In this document: piece by piece, positions 1 through 9,926 of the stretch | Layout: each line of letters opens with the position of its first letter | How positions within the stretch are numbered: the stretch's first letter is position 1 | Source of the DNA: Paraphysomonas bandaiensis | Taxonomy: Eukaryota > Chrysophyceae | Assembly: GCA_965644295.1 (NCBI GenBank) | Contig: CBFFRP010000198.1 | Span: 1-64,000, forward strand | DNA length: 64,000 nucleotides | Reading direction: 5' to 3' | Position numbers and translations under genes: made by a program | Notes under the pieces: generated by a model | What the model was told of the DNA's origin: nothing | The model's database searches: none | Seen by the model: only the letters and a program-made list of their open reading frames with translations

Positions 1-292
1 TATTAGAATATGGACTGTATCCTAGTATATTCAATGTGGTACTTGAAGACAATGTACGAGAATACAGTGAAGTATGGTGATGTGTAGATGCTGTTATGAT
101 ATTGAGAAAACTGAAATAGTTTGCTCTTCAAGATATGTTTAGTAGCGAAAGGTCTACAGAAGTAGTGATTTATGCATGGCACAAAACGAGCTTGTGTTGT
201 TTAACACAATTCGTGTAAACGATATTAATAAATCTATCTAGTCTAACAACTTAATCTCTCTTTGATCTAAGTAAAATGAGCATTTCCCAACA
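1..292 (+). repeat. Copia-1 left (5') LTR
   Basis: Begins TATTAGAATATGG and ends CCCAACA. It matches 5165-5457 with a single 1-base length difference. The start codon of gag (ATG at 276) lies inside its last 17 bases, as in yeast Ty1, where the TYA reading frame also begins in the LTR. AATAAA-like sequence near 227-233 could serve in 3' end formation. Confidence 0.95.
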
Positions 293-864
293 TGGTAGCG
301 AGCGAGGAGGAGAGAAGGAGGATAGAGGAGTAGTTCCTCAGTTCAACGAGACTAACGTTGAACAATGGATTGAGGACTTCGAGACATTCCTTATGAGGAA
401 GGAACAAAGCGAGGTAGCGGTGGAACTGCCACCTAAGGAGAGCGAATTCGGGGAGCAGCCACTTACGTTGATGGAGGAGAAGGCGTACAGACAGGCTGTG
501 AAGAGGTATTGGAAGGCGAACGCCATAGCTTATTCTTACTGCAGGGATGCGGTGCAGCATTCCCCGAAAGCGCTGCGTAAATTCCATCTTACCCACAAAG
601 CGTTCAAGGCAGAAGGGAGTGGTGTAAACAGGTTCAAAACACATGTAATGATTGATGAGTTGAAGAAGTGTTTCTGCTGGAGGGAAGCAAAATAGGATCA
701 GTGACCTCTTAACTCAATATGGTTCTTTCCGTATGCGTCCGGAGGAGACGGCGAAGGACTACGTACTACGGTTCGAACTACTGCTGAAGGAACTACAGGA
801 GCAGCAGCAGGATATCTCGGAGGTATCAAAAAACAAGTCGACTACGAGAAGGCTTGCTCAATGA
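276..864 (+). pseudogene. gag: Copia-1 gag, N-terminal part, broken frame
   Basis: Codons from ATG 276 run open to TAG at 693-695. The next stretch, about 665-862, is open in the +1 frame and reads like continuing gag (RISDLLTQYGSF, then LLLKELQEQQQ). The frame then returns to the original one, which enters the long pol ORF and reads VDYEKACSMKKY across position 861. The return coincides with AAAAAAC at 828-834. The simplest explanation is two compensating indels; a frameshift signal is the alternative. The zinc knuckle belonging to gag lies downstream, in the long ORF. Confidence 0.7.
293..302 (+). promoter_or_regulatory. Primer binding site (initiator tRNA-Met type)
   Basis: TGGTAGCGAG directly abuts the LTR end. 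The first eight bases, TGGTAGCG, equal the start of the yeast Ty1 site that pairs with the 3' end of initiator tRNA-Met. The site is translated as part of gag because the gag ATG lies upstream in the LTR. Copia-3 has the same TGGTAGCG next to its own LTR. Confidence 0.85.
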
Positions 865-3800
865 AGAAGTATGCTCAACTGAGAGTTGGATTATACTTGA
901 TGGATGATGATGTTAATTATGTAACTGTATCACGTAAGATAGAAGGCTATGATGATACTATGGCTGGGAAGGAAGCGTTGGAGAAGAAGCGTAAAAGAGT
1001 GGAGGAGCTGAACCTGATAGACAGTAAGAAACGATATCGCAGAGAGAGGGATCATCGTAAGAAGAACAACGGTAAGAAGAAGCCGATGAAGAAGGATACA
1101 GAGATTACAGGGCAGCGACCTGGAAGTGCCGAATATACTGGGTGCAGAAATTGTAAGTCAAAGGAACATCTTGCCATCGATTGTCCAGCATCGAAAAAGA
1201 AGTACTCGCAAAGCAAGAGCAAGGCTGTGAGGTTTCAAGATGGAAGGAAACCAGACAAAAGACTACTTACAGTTGAAAACATCAGGCGTGGAGAGCCAGC
1301 GGATTTGTCTGACGAAGACGAAGCAAATATGATCGAGCAACAGGAAGAGTATCACTTGTCATGTAATGTGTATGAGACGAATATATGCAGTAGTGTGCAT
1401 GAGGATATTCACTATACATACATTGATACCTGTTGTTCGTCATCAATGTTTTTGATAAATGATGTGAATATACTTGATAGTCATATGCACACATCAAAGG
1501 TTATTAATGGTTCGAAAAAAGGGTCAGAGATATGCGTCACGAGTGTAGGTTCCCGTGGAGCATGGAAGAACATTGAGGTATCAAGTCAGATAAATCGGTG
1601 TCTTTGTTCTGGACGGAAGTTGAACGATATGGGATATCGATTTACTGTATGGTATGGTATACAGATATATGACAGAAATACGGATGAGCTGGTGTTGGAG
1701 GGACCTATGAAGAATGGAATGACTGCTGTGCCAACACAGCAGTTATTGGAGCTTCCAGACGTATCGACATCCAGTGATTCAGAAGTAAATCTCAGTGACC
1801 GTACGGGTGAGGATGAACTGGAGCTGTTACATAGGAGAGCGGGTCATTTTAACAAGCATGCGTTGGTAGAAGCCCACAAAAGAATGCTAATTATTGGGAC
1901 TGGACTGAAACGAAAACATCTCTCGAAACGTGTTTCCAAAGAACAGTGTCTATGTGATGTATGCGCCAGGGCGAAGATCACCAGAGTAAGTTTTCGGACA
2001 AAGGATGAGGACTCCGTTCGTCCAAATTTCTCGGCCGATATAGCAGTATACTTAAATTGTCCAGCTCGAGGAGGGGAAATATATGTGCTCAAACTAACAC
2101 ACCATGCCAGTCGGATGTTCTGGTCGGAAGGGCTTGTTCATAGGACTGGGTCATCGGTACTGCAGGTTTTCAAGAAGATTTTTGAAGGAGATGTGAAAAG
2201 GTACAAATTAGAAATGCATCATTACCATGCAGATGGAGCAGGGGAGCTAATATGTGATGAGCTGCGACAATATCTTAGGTCACAGGGTTGCTATCAACAT
2301 ACGTGGAGCTCTACGGACTCTCCTGAGATGAACGCGATTGAGGAGCGGAAATTCAGGACCTGTGGTGAGATGACATTAGCGATGCTGATTCAGTCAGGAT
2401 TGCCTTCACAGTTTTGGCTAGATGCCTACATGGCAGCCAGGTACATATTAATTCGATTGCCTACAAAGACAGCGAAGGGGTATATGTCCCCTCTTGAATT
2501 TTTGACTGGTGAGGCTCCCAACCTGAAATATCTCAGAGTATGGGGGTGTCGTGCGTATGTCCTCACTACAAAGGCGGATCGACGGAAAGACTGGGACGAC
2601 AAGGCCCTTATCGGATATCTGATAGGATATTCAGATGAAAAGGTAGGATATGATGTATATCTACCTGCGACTGATAGGGTCGTCACGTCGGTACATGTAT
2701 TAACTGATGAGTCCATACCGTCACGCTCGGAGAGCTATTTCGCTGAGATAGATGCTCTTCGAGTGAAGGAGGCCGAGAGACCGAAAATTGTGTCTGACTA
2801 TGCGGGCTTAGAAGGTACATATCATATTGATGATGAGGATGGTCTTCTCTACAAGACCACGAGAGTAGTAGAACGAAAGGGGGTAATAGTAGCCTATCGA
2901 TCTCTGGTAACTGCAGGTCGGAAGCATATCGAGCACCGGGTGCCGATTCACGTCGAGGACGTAGTGCGAATGACTGCAGAAACTCCCGGGAATACCGGAT
3001 ATATAGGAAAGGGGGACGCCCTGAGTACTATGCCAGCCAGGGTGCTGGACCAGGGAAGACCTGGAGGGTTACAGGAGAGTCCTGACCCAACCTGTCAGGA
3101 GACAGCTGTGAGGTTGCAGACCTCTGAAGACTATGAGTCTGGGGTTGTGAGCGGGGCTCCTCCCACAACGCACGATGTGCGTGCTCAGGATGAGCAAGGT
3201 ACGGGTTCTTATATACCTCGTCGACCGATTGAACTAGATGGTGATGGTCGGGTCCGACGCAAACGGCTGCAGCGGAGACTGGCAAACGCGTCAGTTTTAG
3301 GAGAGATTAATATGGTTGAAGTACCGGATGCGCATAATATTGATCTTAACCATGCAGAGACAGAAGATATCAAGATACCAAATTCATATGCCGAGGCAGA
3401 GAGATCTCCACAGTATCAACAATGGAGAAAAGCTCGAATGGTGGAGAAGACATCATTGCTGAAAAGACGTGTCTTGAAGATCGTGAAAATTCCAAGCGGA
3501 GTGAAATTAGTTAGAGCGAAATATGTGCATACGGTGAAGCGAGACATACTAGGGAATATAGTAAAGTACAAGGCTCGGCTAGTGGCATTAGGAAATCTCC
3601 AAGAGAAGAAGGAGGAGGAGCCGTCCACTTTCGCTCCAGTGGTTAAGGGTATAACCATTAGACTAGTGTTAGCGATTGCGTTTATGTTACAGATGCATGT
3701 GCATCAATTAGATGTATCATCCGCATTTTGCTATGCAGATCTGGAGGATGACGTGTATATGGCACCTCCACCAGATGAGGAATTACTAGCTGGATGGTGT

Positions 3801-4991
3801 TTTCAACTAATCAAGGCATTGTATGGACTGCGATCTTCACCGCGACAGTGGAATAAACATATTGACAAGTTTATTAAATCATTGCATTTTACTCCGTGTA
3901 TTTTGGATACGTGTTTGTATATGCGATGGAGTAACGGAAAACTGCATTTATTATTGATATATGTTGATGATATCATAATTGCATCCGCTGATCTGACTTA
4001 CTTGGAAAGCGTAAAGCGTAGGTTCTGTGAAACATTCGAGATGCATGATCTGGGAGTGTGTAAGCGATTTCTGAACATCAGGATAACCAGAGGAGAAAAT
4101 TGGTATATGTTAGATCAATCTGAGTATGCTAAGAATATTATCAAGAAATTCAGCTCAGTTATGGGAAAGAGTAGTAAGAATAAGGAGGCCCCACTACCTA
4201 CTAATGTTCAGGATCTGTTGGCAGAGGAACGTGAACTTACGGAGGAGCAGAAGCAGTGGGTTGACTCATTTCCGTATCGGCAAATTATTGGAGCAGTGTT
4301 GTATCTAGCAATGCATACTAGACCTGATCTGGCTTATGCAGTGGGGTTATTGTCTCGATTTAGTAGTTGTCCGACATATGCATCGTGCAAACTGGCGATT
4401 CACTTATTGAAATATTTGCGTGGAACAATTGATGAGGGCATCAGATTCAGTGGGAGTGAGTTCGACTTACATGTGTTCAGTGATTCAGATTGGGCTGGTG
4501 ATAGACTGACTCGGCGATCGACAACAGGATACATTGTGTTCTTATGTGCAGGCGCATTGGCCTGGCAGTCTAAACTACAGACCACAGTTGCAACTTCGAG
4601 CATGGAATCTGAATATATGGCGGAGTATGCGGCTATGCAAGAACTGGTGTGGCTTCGGGGGGTGTTCAAGGAGCTCGGGCTCTTAGTTGCGAAGCCGACT
4701 CCATTCTTTATGGATAGCAAGAGTGCGAAAGATCTCTCCGAGAATCCTGTGTATCATAAGAGGTCGAAGCATATAGACATCAAGTATCACTGGGTGAGAG
4801 AGCATGTAAATGGAAAATTTCCTACGGCAAAGTTGATTCATGTGTCGACGGATGATATGGCGGCTGATATTTTCACGAAGGCATTGTCAACGAAACTTTT
4901 CAGTCGTCATGAGAAAACTATTACCGGGGTTAAGAGAAGTGTGTCAACCAGAGTTGAGGAGCAGCAGAAGAAGCGACCCCGAAGAGGTTGA
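861..4991 (+). CDS. pol: Copia-1 gag C-terminus and pol polyprotein
   Basis: 1376 codons are open. In order: a CCHC zinc knuckle (C-X2-C-X4-H-X4-C) near residue 94; an aspartic protease-like IDTCCSS near residue 187; an HHCC zinc-binding integrase N-terminus (HRRAGH, later CLCDVC) near residues 323-368; an integrase core with SADIAV, HADGAGEL and an EERKFR glutamate; RT (RVT_2) with LDVSSAFCYADLEDDV and IYVDDIII near residue 1034; and RNase H with SDSDWAGD near 1207 and ATSSMESEYMA. The protease has Cys where the family has Gly (D-T/S-G). The true frame extends upstream of the ATG used here, since gag and pol are joined. It encodes the enzymes for retrotransposition. Confidence 0.93.
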   Translation: MKKYAQLRVGLYLMDDDVNYVTVSRKIEGYDDTMAGKEALEKKRKRVEELNLIDSKKRYRRERDHRKKNNGKKKPMKKDTEITGQRPGSAEYTGCRNCKSKEHLAIDCPASKKKYSQSKSKAVRFQDGRKPDKRLLTVENIRRGEPADLSDEDEANMIEQQEEYHLSCNVYETNICSSVHEDIHYTYIDTCCSSSMFLINDVNILDSHMHTSKVINGSKKGSEICVTSVGSRGAWKNIEVSSQINRCLCSGRKLNDMGYRFTVWYGIQIYDRNTDELVLEGPMKNGMTAVPTQQLLELPDVSTSSDSEVNLSDRTGEDELELLHRRAGHFNKHALVEAHKRMLIIGTGLKRKHLSKRVSKEQCLCDVCARAKITRVSFRTKDEDSVRPNFSADIAVYLNCPARGGEIYVLKLTHHASRMFWSEGLVHRTGSSVLQVFKKIFEGDVKRYKLEMHHYHADGAGELICDELRQYLRSQGCYQHTWSSTDSPEMNAIEERKFRTCGEMTLAMLIQSGLPSQFWLDAYMAARYILIRLPTKTAKGYMSPLEFLTGEAPNLKYLRVWGCRAYVLTTKADRRKDWDDKALIGYLIGYSDEKVGYDVYLPATDRVVTSVHVLTDESIPSRSESYFAEIDALRVKEAERPKIVSDYAGLEGTYHIDDEDGLLYKTTRVVERKGVIVAYRSLVTAGRKHIEHRVPIHVEDVVRMTAETPGNTGYIGKGDALSTMPARVLDQGRPGGLQESPDPTCQETAVRLQTSEDYESGVVSGAPPTTHDVRAQDEQGTGSYIPRRPIELDGDGRVRRKRLQRRLANASVLGEINMVEVPDAHNIDLNHAETEDIKIPNSYAEAERSPQYQQWRKARMVEKTSLLKRRVLKIVKIPSGVKLVRAKYVHTVKRDILGNIVKYKARLVALGNLQEKKEEEPSTFAPVVKGITIRLVLAIAFMLQMHVHQLDVSSAFCYADLEDDVYMAPPPDEELLAGWCFQLIKALYGLRSSPRQWNKHIDKFIKSLHFTPCILDTCLYMRWSNGKLHLLLIYVDDIIIASADLTYLESVKRRFCETFEMHDLGVCKRFLNIRITRGENWYMLDQSEYAKNIIKKFSSVMGKSSKNKEAPLPTNVQDLLAEERELTEEQKQWVDSFPYRQIIGAVLYLAMHTRPDLAYAVGLLSRFSSCPTYASCKLAIHLLKYLRGTIDEGIRFSGSEFDLHVFSDSDWAGDRLTRRSTTGYIVFLCAGALAWQSKLQTTVATSSMESEYMAEYAAMQELVWLRGVFKELGLLVAKPTPFFMDSKSAKDLSENPVYHKRSKHIDIKYHWVREHVNGKFPTAKLIHVSTDDMAADIFTKALSTKLFSRHEKTITGVKRSVSTRVEEQQKKRPRRG

Positions 4992-5154
4992 AGGTGTGTT
5001 TTAGTGGGTGAGAATCCCACATAACTATATATCTAGTTGACTGCTAGTTATATATGTATCTTGATAAGATTTCACATCTATTTTACCTATGAGACTAGTT
5101 TATAGCATGAAGATCACTGTACTCATTGTTGTTTCGTATCACTGCATTCTACAT

Positions 5155-5164
5155 TGAGTGGGAG
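5155..5164 (+). promoter_or_regulatory. Polypurine tract of Copia-1
   Basis: TGAGTGGGAG lies immediately before the right LTR, in the position where plus-strand DNA synthesis is primed. The same string precedes the right LTR of Copia-2 at about 32414-32423, which links the two elements. Confidence 0.85.
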
Positions 5165-5457
5165 TATTAGAATATGGACTGTATCCTAGTATATTCAATG
5201 TGGTACTTGAAGACAATGTACGAGAATACAGTGAAGTATGGTGATGTGTAGATGCTGTTATGATATTGAGAAAACTGAAATAGTTTGCTCTTTCAAGATA
5301 TGTTTAGTAGCGAAAGGTCTACAGAAGTAGTGATTTATGCATGGCACAAAACGAGCTTGTGTTGTTTAACACAATTCGTGTAAACGATATTAATAAATCT
5401 ATCTAGTCTAACAACTTAATCTCTCTTTGATCTAAGTAAAATGAGCATTTCCCAACA
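5165..5457 (+). repeat. Copia-1 right (3') LTR
   Basis: Same sequence as 1-292 plus one T. It carries the gag start ATG (5441) near its end, so reading continues into flanking DNA for about 58 codons (5441 to a TGA near 5617). The next bases, CACCC (5458-5462), would be the right-hand target duplication, but the left copy is outside the window. Confidence 0.95.
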
Positions 5458-5863
5458 CACCCCATATTCTTGTGGTGAAGTGTTTTATGGTGATTGCTTC
5501 TGTATTTACGTATTTACAGTTGGTCATTGTAGACTTGTAAACACACAGTCGCACAACTTACAAAATAGGGCTACACACGACACACGTGTTCTATTCTGGC
5601 CTGGAGGCCAAGTGTGAGTGTTATGTTGCACGTAGTGTTTGAAAAATATCTTGGCACTTTTCAATATTCGTGTCGATAATAATATCACTGATGCTTATGA
5701 AAAAGATAAACATACTGCAGATAGTTTGAACAGCATTTTCTTATTGCTTAATGATGCAGCCTTGAAATTACATGTTGACATGCTACTACATACTTGAAGT
5801 ACTATTCTGAGTATACACAGCGCAACTTTACTTCTGTATAGGAATGTCAAGGCGGCAACAATG
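5458..5863. other. Intergenic, no gene recognised
   Basis: Non-coding stretch between Copia-1 and the 3' end of the PX gene on the minus strand. Apart from the short frame entering from the LTR start codon, I see no gene, RNA or repeat. It probably holds the 3' untranslated region of the PX gene. Confidence 0.5.
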
Positions 5864-7973
5864 CTACATTAATACACAGCACGATGATTTCTTCTTTATG
5901 TTTTTCTTATCTTTCATTCCAATGCGTAAGAGGTTCTCTTGAAGCATTCCACTGTCATGAGGAGTGGTATCATGACAACTTGATCGCTCTTCCTCGATGT
6001 TACTGAGACTGGACATCCTGTTCCCACGCACATCACTCTCCGAAGCCTTTTTAAGTTTCCTGTCGTTGATACCTCCTTTTCCCATATTGGTTGCGGAGTC
6101 TACAGAGGCTTCATCGGTGAAAACAGTACCATCCATGTCTTTAAGGTCAAGTTTCTGCCTTAAATTAGATGATTTGGGTTGATCCGTGTGGATACTCCCA
6201 GTGGACGCTATCTTAACTTTGTAGCTTGCTCTCCTCTCGGATGAACTCTGTTTTCGATCAGACCCCGCACTTCCCTTACGGTTCAGAGGTGCACGTATAC
6301 CAGCTGGAGACCCACCAGAGAGCACGGAGGATGCCCCATCATCTCTAGAGGAAACGAACGATGGCTGATAGCCACTCACCCGAGACGACCCAGAGTCGGA
6401 TACCTTTGAAGATACTACCTTCGGACCCAAAGGACTTGGGGTTGAACTTACCATAGCTGCTCTTGGAGCTTCAACCATCCCATTGGCCATTTTATCCTGA
6501 AGGTAGATATCTTTCTGGAGACTTAAATCGAGATTAAGAAAGCTGCGGACATGCATGCGTTCTTTATCGTTCATATACTGATAAGAGCTGATTAGGTCCT
6601 TCACCCAGGCGTCCAACATACGTGTCCTGAAAGACGAATATCGTTACTCCGTTCCATAACGCCGCAAGAATATTATACTCAACAACAAATTTAACATTCA
6701 CTAACCTCTCGGCGTGTTGATCTTCAGTTAAACTCATGCCTAGTGAGCTCTTCACATGGACAGTGGGGAAAGGGGCACCAACTCCAACCCCTTTTGCCGC
6801 CTCAATTTCAGCCTTCAAATCCACGAAGTCAGAAAAAACATGAGCAGCAGTGTATGGACGCTTTTCAGGATTGTAAACCAGTTGAATCTGCACAAAACAT
6901 TTCACAATTAGAAAGTGAGATTTACAATGTTGGGGTGCCGAATTCAATCTAAAACACCCTTCTTGCTAGACGTATATCATTGCATACATTATCTGCACTA
7001 CGTACGATACAGTAGTACTTTGTAGGGTTAGCTTAATACCTCGTACTCTGGATGACCACGGCTACGTTCGCCCCCTCGAATCACCCGTACTTTTAAAAGT
7101 TTGCCGGGCTGAACTTTTTGTACCACGCCAGTGTTGTCTGACATTACACTGCGCGTATCCATCGTGGAGGAAGCCGCTGAAACAACGCTAGGAGTAGCTT
7201 TTGGCCGAGTAGGAACAGTCGTGTTATCCACACCACTGAAGTCTACCCCAAATGATTCCTTTTTCTTTCCCCCGCCCATGAGGTTACTGAGTCGACGTTT
7301 CGCGCCCTTGATTATGCGCTTCCTCTTTTTCTTCTTCGGTACTCCGTTTTCATCCAGCGACCCTGTGGTGTACTCAGAGCCCACTGAAGTGGTTTCATCA
7401 GCATCAATTGGCAAACTCTTGCTGCTCGAAATTTTTAATGACGACAAGTCGGCAATTCCTCCATGCGTGGAGGTGTTGCCGCTTACAACCTCTGGGGCGC
7501 TTTGAATTTCTTCCGACCCATCTGGGCCATTTGGAAGGAAGAAAAAGCCCTCAATTATGTCTTTCAATTCATCGGGAACAACTTCAATACGGGTAACTAC
7601 ATAATACACCCATTGCTCTAAAGACATACGACAATGCTCCAACTCCTTCATTTTATTTTTATACTTAGCAGGAGACACCAGAGCAGCACTTGTTTCTTTA
7701 CTGATTGTTGGAAATGCAACATCACGTAGTGCATCAGTGCGATTGTTAATTTCTACATCAAGTGCTCCAAATTGAGAGAGGCGATAAGATACCTGTATAT
7801 ATATATATATATAACACACGTATCAAACTACTGCAAAATAATATATCATAAACTCTTACCTCCCATTCAATAGCACTAGTATTCCTTACATGAACATTAA
7901 AAACAAGTTCATTATCTTCAGGTATTCCACTTTGAACCCATATTTCTAATGATCTTGACTCTACTACAGCCAT
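5864..7973 (-). CDS. Dual PX-domain protein with C-terminal CaaX box (paralogue A)
   Basis: Four exons join in frame: 7973-7860, 7792-7040, 6887-6706 and 6626-5864 (603 aa). The N-terminal PX-like domain contains EWEVSYRLSQFGALDVEI. A low-complexity linker with a basic patch (KKKKRKR) follows. A second PX domain starts at GHPEYE and continues YTAAHVFSDFVDL. A Ser-rich tail ends in KKKSSCCVLM. PX domains bind phosphoinositides on endosomal membranes; CVLM preceded by lysines is a typical farnesylation signal with a polybasic patch, so I infer a peripheral membrane protein held at two points. An intron falls directly after HPEYE in the second PX domain, as in the paralogue at 16307-18325. The start is the first ATG of an AT-rich first exon. 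The precise family (sorting nexin or other) is not recognised. Confidence 0.82.
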
Positions 7974-8611
7974 TAATACCTATCGCCAATATATAATAAT
8001 ATACTATAACAATAAATGCATTGAGATTGAATATGATATAATCTAATCTTAATAGATGATATTACTTTATCAAATTCATATAATATGGCATTGATAATGT
8101 TGTATGTATCTCTCTATAAGGGTGCCATATATACATACTATTAAACCACGCTTGTCCAACTATTTAGTGTATATACATACATTACCTCTCCTTGTATGTT
8201 TTTTTAATATATTGCACGGGTTATAAAACTCATAGTTTTTGAATAAAACTCTATGTTTTAAGTATATTTATTTCAAGTATATTGTAGAAATATATAAAAA
8301 TAAGGGTTTTGTAACTCTATTTTCTCTGGCGATTTGAAACCATATGGGAGTGATTATATACAAGTGTTGCAATATATGGATATGAAGATATCTCTAGAAG
8401 ATATAAAATACAGTCGAATACATACCGAATTATATACCATTATCTGGTGCCATCAGGAGCACCAGGTAGTATACAGACCTAAAAATGATGGTACTACGTA
8501 CTAATAAACACTCCAAAAGTGGTCTACAAAGCCCCTATTTTATCCTACATTTTATATAAATCCTGGTATTTTTTGATTACTATAAACAAGTAGGACTATA
8601 TATACTGCTGT

Positions 8612-8740
8612 AGTATCCTTTGTATATTTTTGTTCAAAAATGCCTCTAATATTGAGACAAAATTTGTCTGTATTTCAGCTGTAGTTGTATATCAGTAATA
8701 TAGAGTATATTTACTTCAATATATTTCCGAAAATTACGTA
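8612..8740 (-). repeat. MITE-M1 partial copy
   Basis: Shares TGCCTCTAATATTGAGACAA, CTGTAGTTGTA and TTCAATATATTTCCGAAAA with the copy at 8793-8945 and, in the opposite orientation, with copies near 15072, 20771 and 52645. The terminal repeats have decayed. Confidence 0.65.
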
Positions 8741-8792
8741 TGAAGATATACGCAGAGCAGTGCTGTCACAAGAGTCTGCATCTTAATGTACA

Positions 8793-8945
8793 CGTATCGG
8801 CATCCTTTGTGTATTTTTGTTCCAAGATGCCTCTAATATTGAGACAACAATTATATGTATTCCATCCGTAGTTGTACTTCAGTAATATAGAAGATTTCTG
8901 CTTCAATTATTTTCCGAAAACGATAACATGCTGACTGCCGATACG
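8793..8945 (-). repeat. MITE-M1 copy with terminal inverted repeats
   Basis: Starts CGTATCGGCATC and ends GACTGCCGATACG, imperfect inverted repeats of about 10 bp (CGTATCGGCA). The body carries the family core (CCTCTAATATTGAGACAAC). At about 150 bp without an ORF, it fits a non-autonomous DNA element. Mirror-orientation copies occur elsewhere in the window. Confidence 0.7.
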
Positions 8946-9209
8946 ACACTAATGCAAGCTGTACGAGCTCTCTCTTGCTATATATAGAATATATATATAA
9001 AAGAAGCATAACTTTATCAACTTCAGTATGTCTTATAGGCTCTATAGAGTTGCATACCACTGTATCCATGTATATAGACACTGATGTAGACTATAGAGGG
9101 GTGTGAACTGAATTAAGACTTTAATTATGGGTAAATTCATTCGTTTTATCTGTATAGATGATGGTACATGTGACTTATCACTCAATCCTGTATATCATAC
9201 ACGTGTATT

Positions 9210-9560
9210 TCATATACGTTCAACACACATAGAGAGAAATCAAATACATCTGGATACATCAACATGTAGATCCCGATAGATCATTCAACAATGCAATACT
9301 GCATCAGGTTGGAGCCAATGATCAGACTGCGGATATCATCACAAAAATCTATGGAAGGTATTAGGGGAAACTTGATTAATCGACTCAGAAATATGTGTAG
9401 ACTATGAGAAGGCCAGCGGAAATGTCGGAGTCATACATATACCAGTATGTCCAAGTGAATTTTGATAGTTGCGTATCCGTCAGTTGTGTCTCGTGAGGCT
9501 ACAGCTTTGAATTGAGAGGAAGAGTTGAGTTTTGCATGTGCTTATTAGCTGTATTATGAC
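9210..9560 (+). mobile_element. Copia-3 family fragment: pol end, 3' region and LTR start
   Basis: Codons near 9300-9350 read GANDQTADIITK, the usual C-terminal end of copia RNase H. The following DNA (TCGGAGTCATAC, then GCGTATCCGTCAGTT) and the tract ACAGCTTTGAATTGAGAGG followed by AGTTGAGTTTTGC match, in reverse complement, the 3' end and LTR start of Copia-3 (33349-33700). It is a decayed fragment truncated on both sides. Confidence 0.75.
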
Positions 9561-9926
9561 CATTACTTGAAGAATGCAGAGTTGAAAACAGTATTACTTG
9601 AGTTAATGAAGTGGTACGAATTATGATAGTGAAGTTGAAGTATACTGACTGTCTAAGATCATGTCTATCTAAGACAGGGCTAGGAAACAATATATTGTAT
9701 TGCAATACATTGTAAAATGTATTGATTGGTGGTGGGGCCAAAATTTCCATCAATATTGTTTCTGTTAAAGTGGCTCACAATATATTGCAAAATCTTATAA
9801 TAGTCATATACAGAAAGATTCTTAACTGTAGGGTAAAAAATATTAGTCCATGTATATAAATAACCGGAAAAATAAGAGAAAATCCTGTTTTTGATGTTAT
9901 TTTCTATTTTTTATGCATCACCAGAT

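Larger units (their letters stand above)
1..5457 (+). mobile_element. Copia-1: near-complete Ty1/copia LTR retrotransposon
   Basis: Two LTRs of 292 and 293 bp flank a gag-pol region. The LTRs appear identical apart from one T in a short T run (ctcttcaag versus ctctttcaag), so insertion was recent. The order gag, protease, integrase, reverse transcriptase, RNase H is the Ty1/copia (Pseudoviridae) order. A primer binding site follows the left LTR and a polypurine tract precedes the right LTR. The window starts on the first LTR base, so the left target duplication cannot be seen. Gag is interrupted by two apparent frame changes and the protease triad is altered, so autonomy is doubtful although most of pol is open. 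Confidence 0.95.
7974..9209. other. Intergenic, AT-rich, with two MITE copies
   Basis: Upstream region of the PX gene. No coding potential is convincing. It contains two copies of the dispersed short element listed separately (8612-8740 and 8793-8945) and otherwise simple AT-rich DNA with T/A runs. Confidence 0.5.

Noticed and set aside
5441-5617. 58-codon frame starting in the 3' LTR
   Set aside because: Start codon belongs to the LTR and the rest is flanking DNA without similarity; kept only as an observation.
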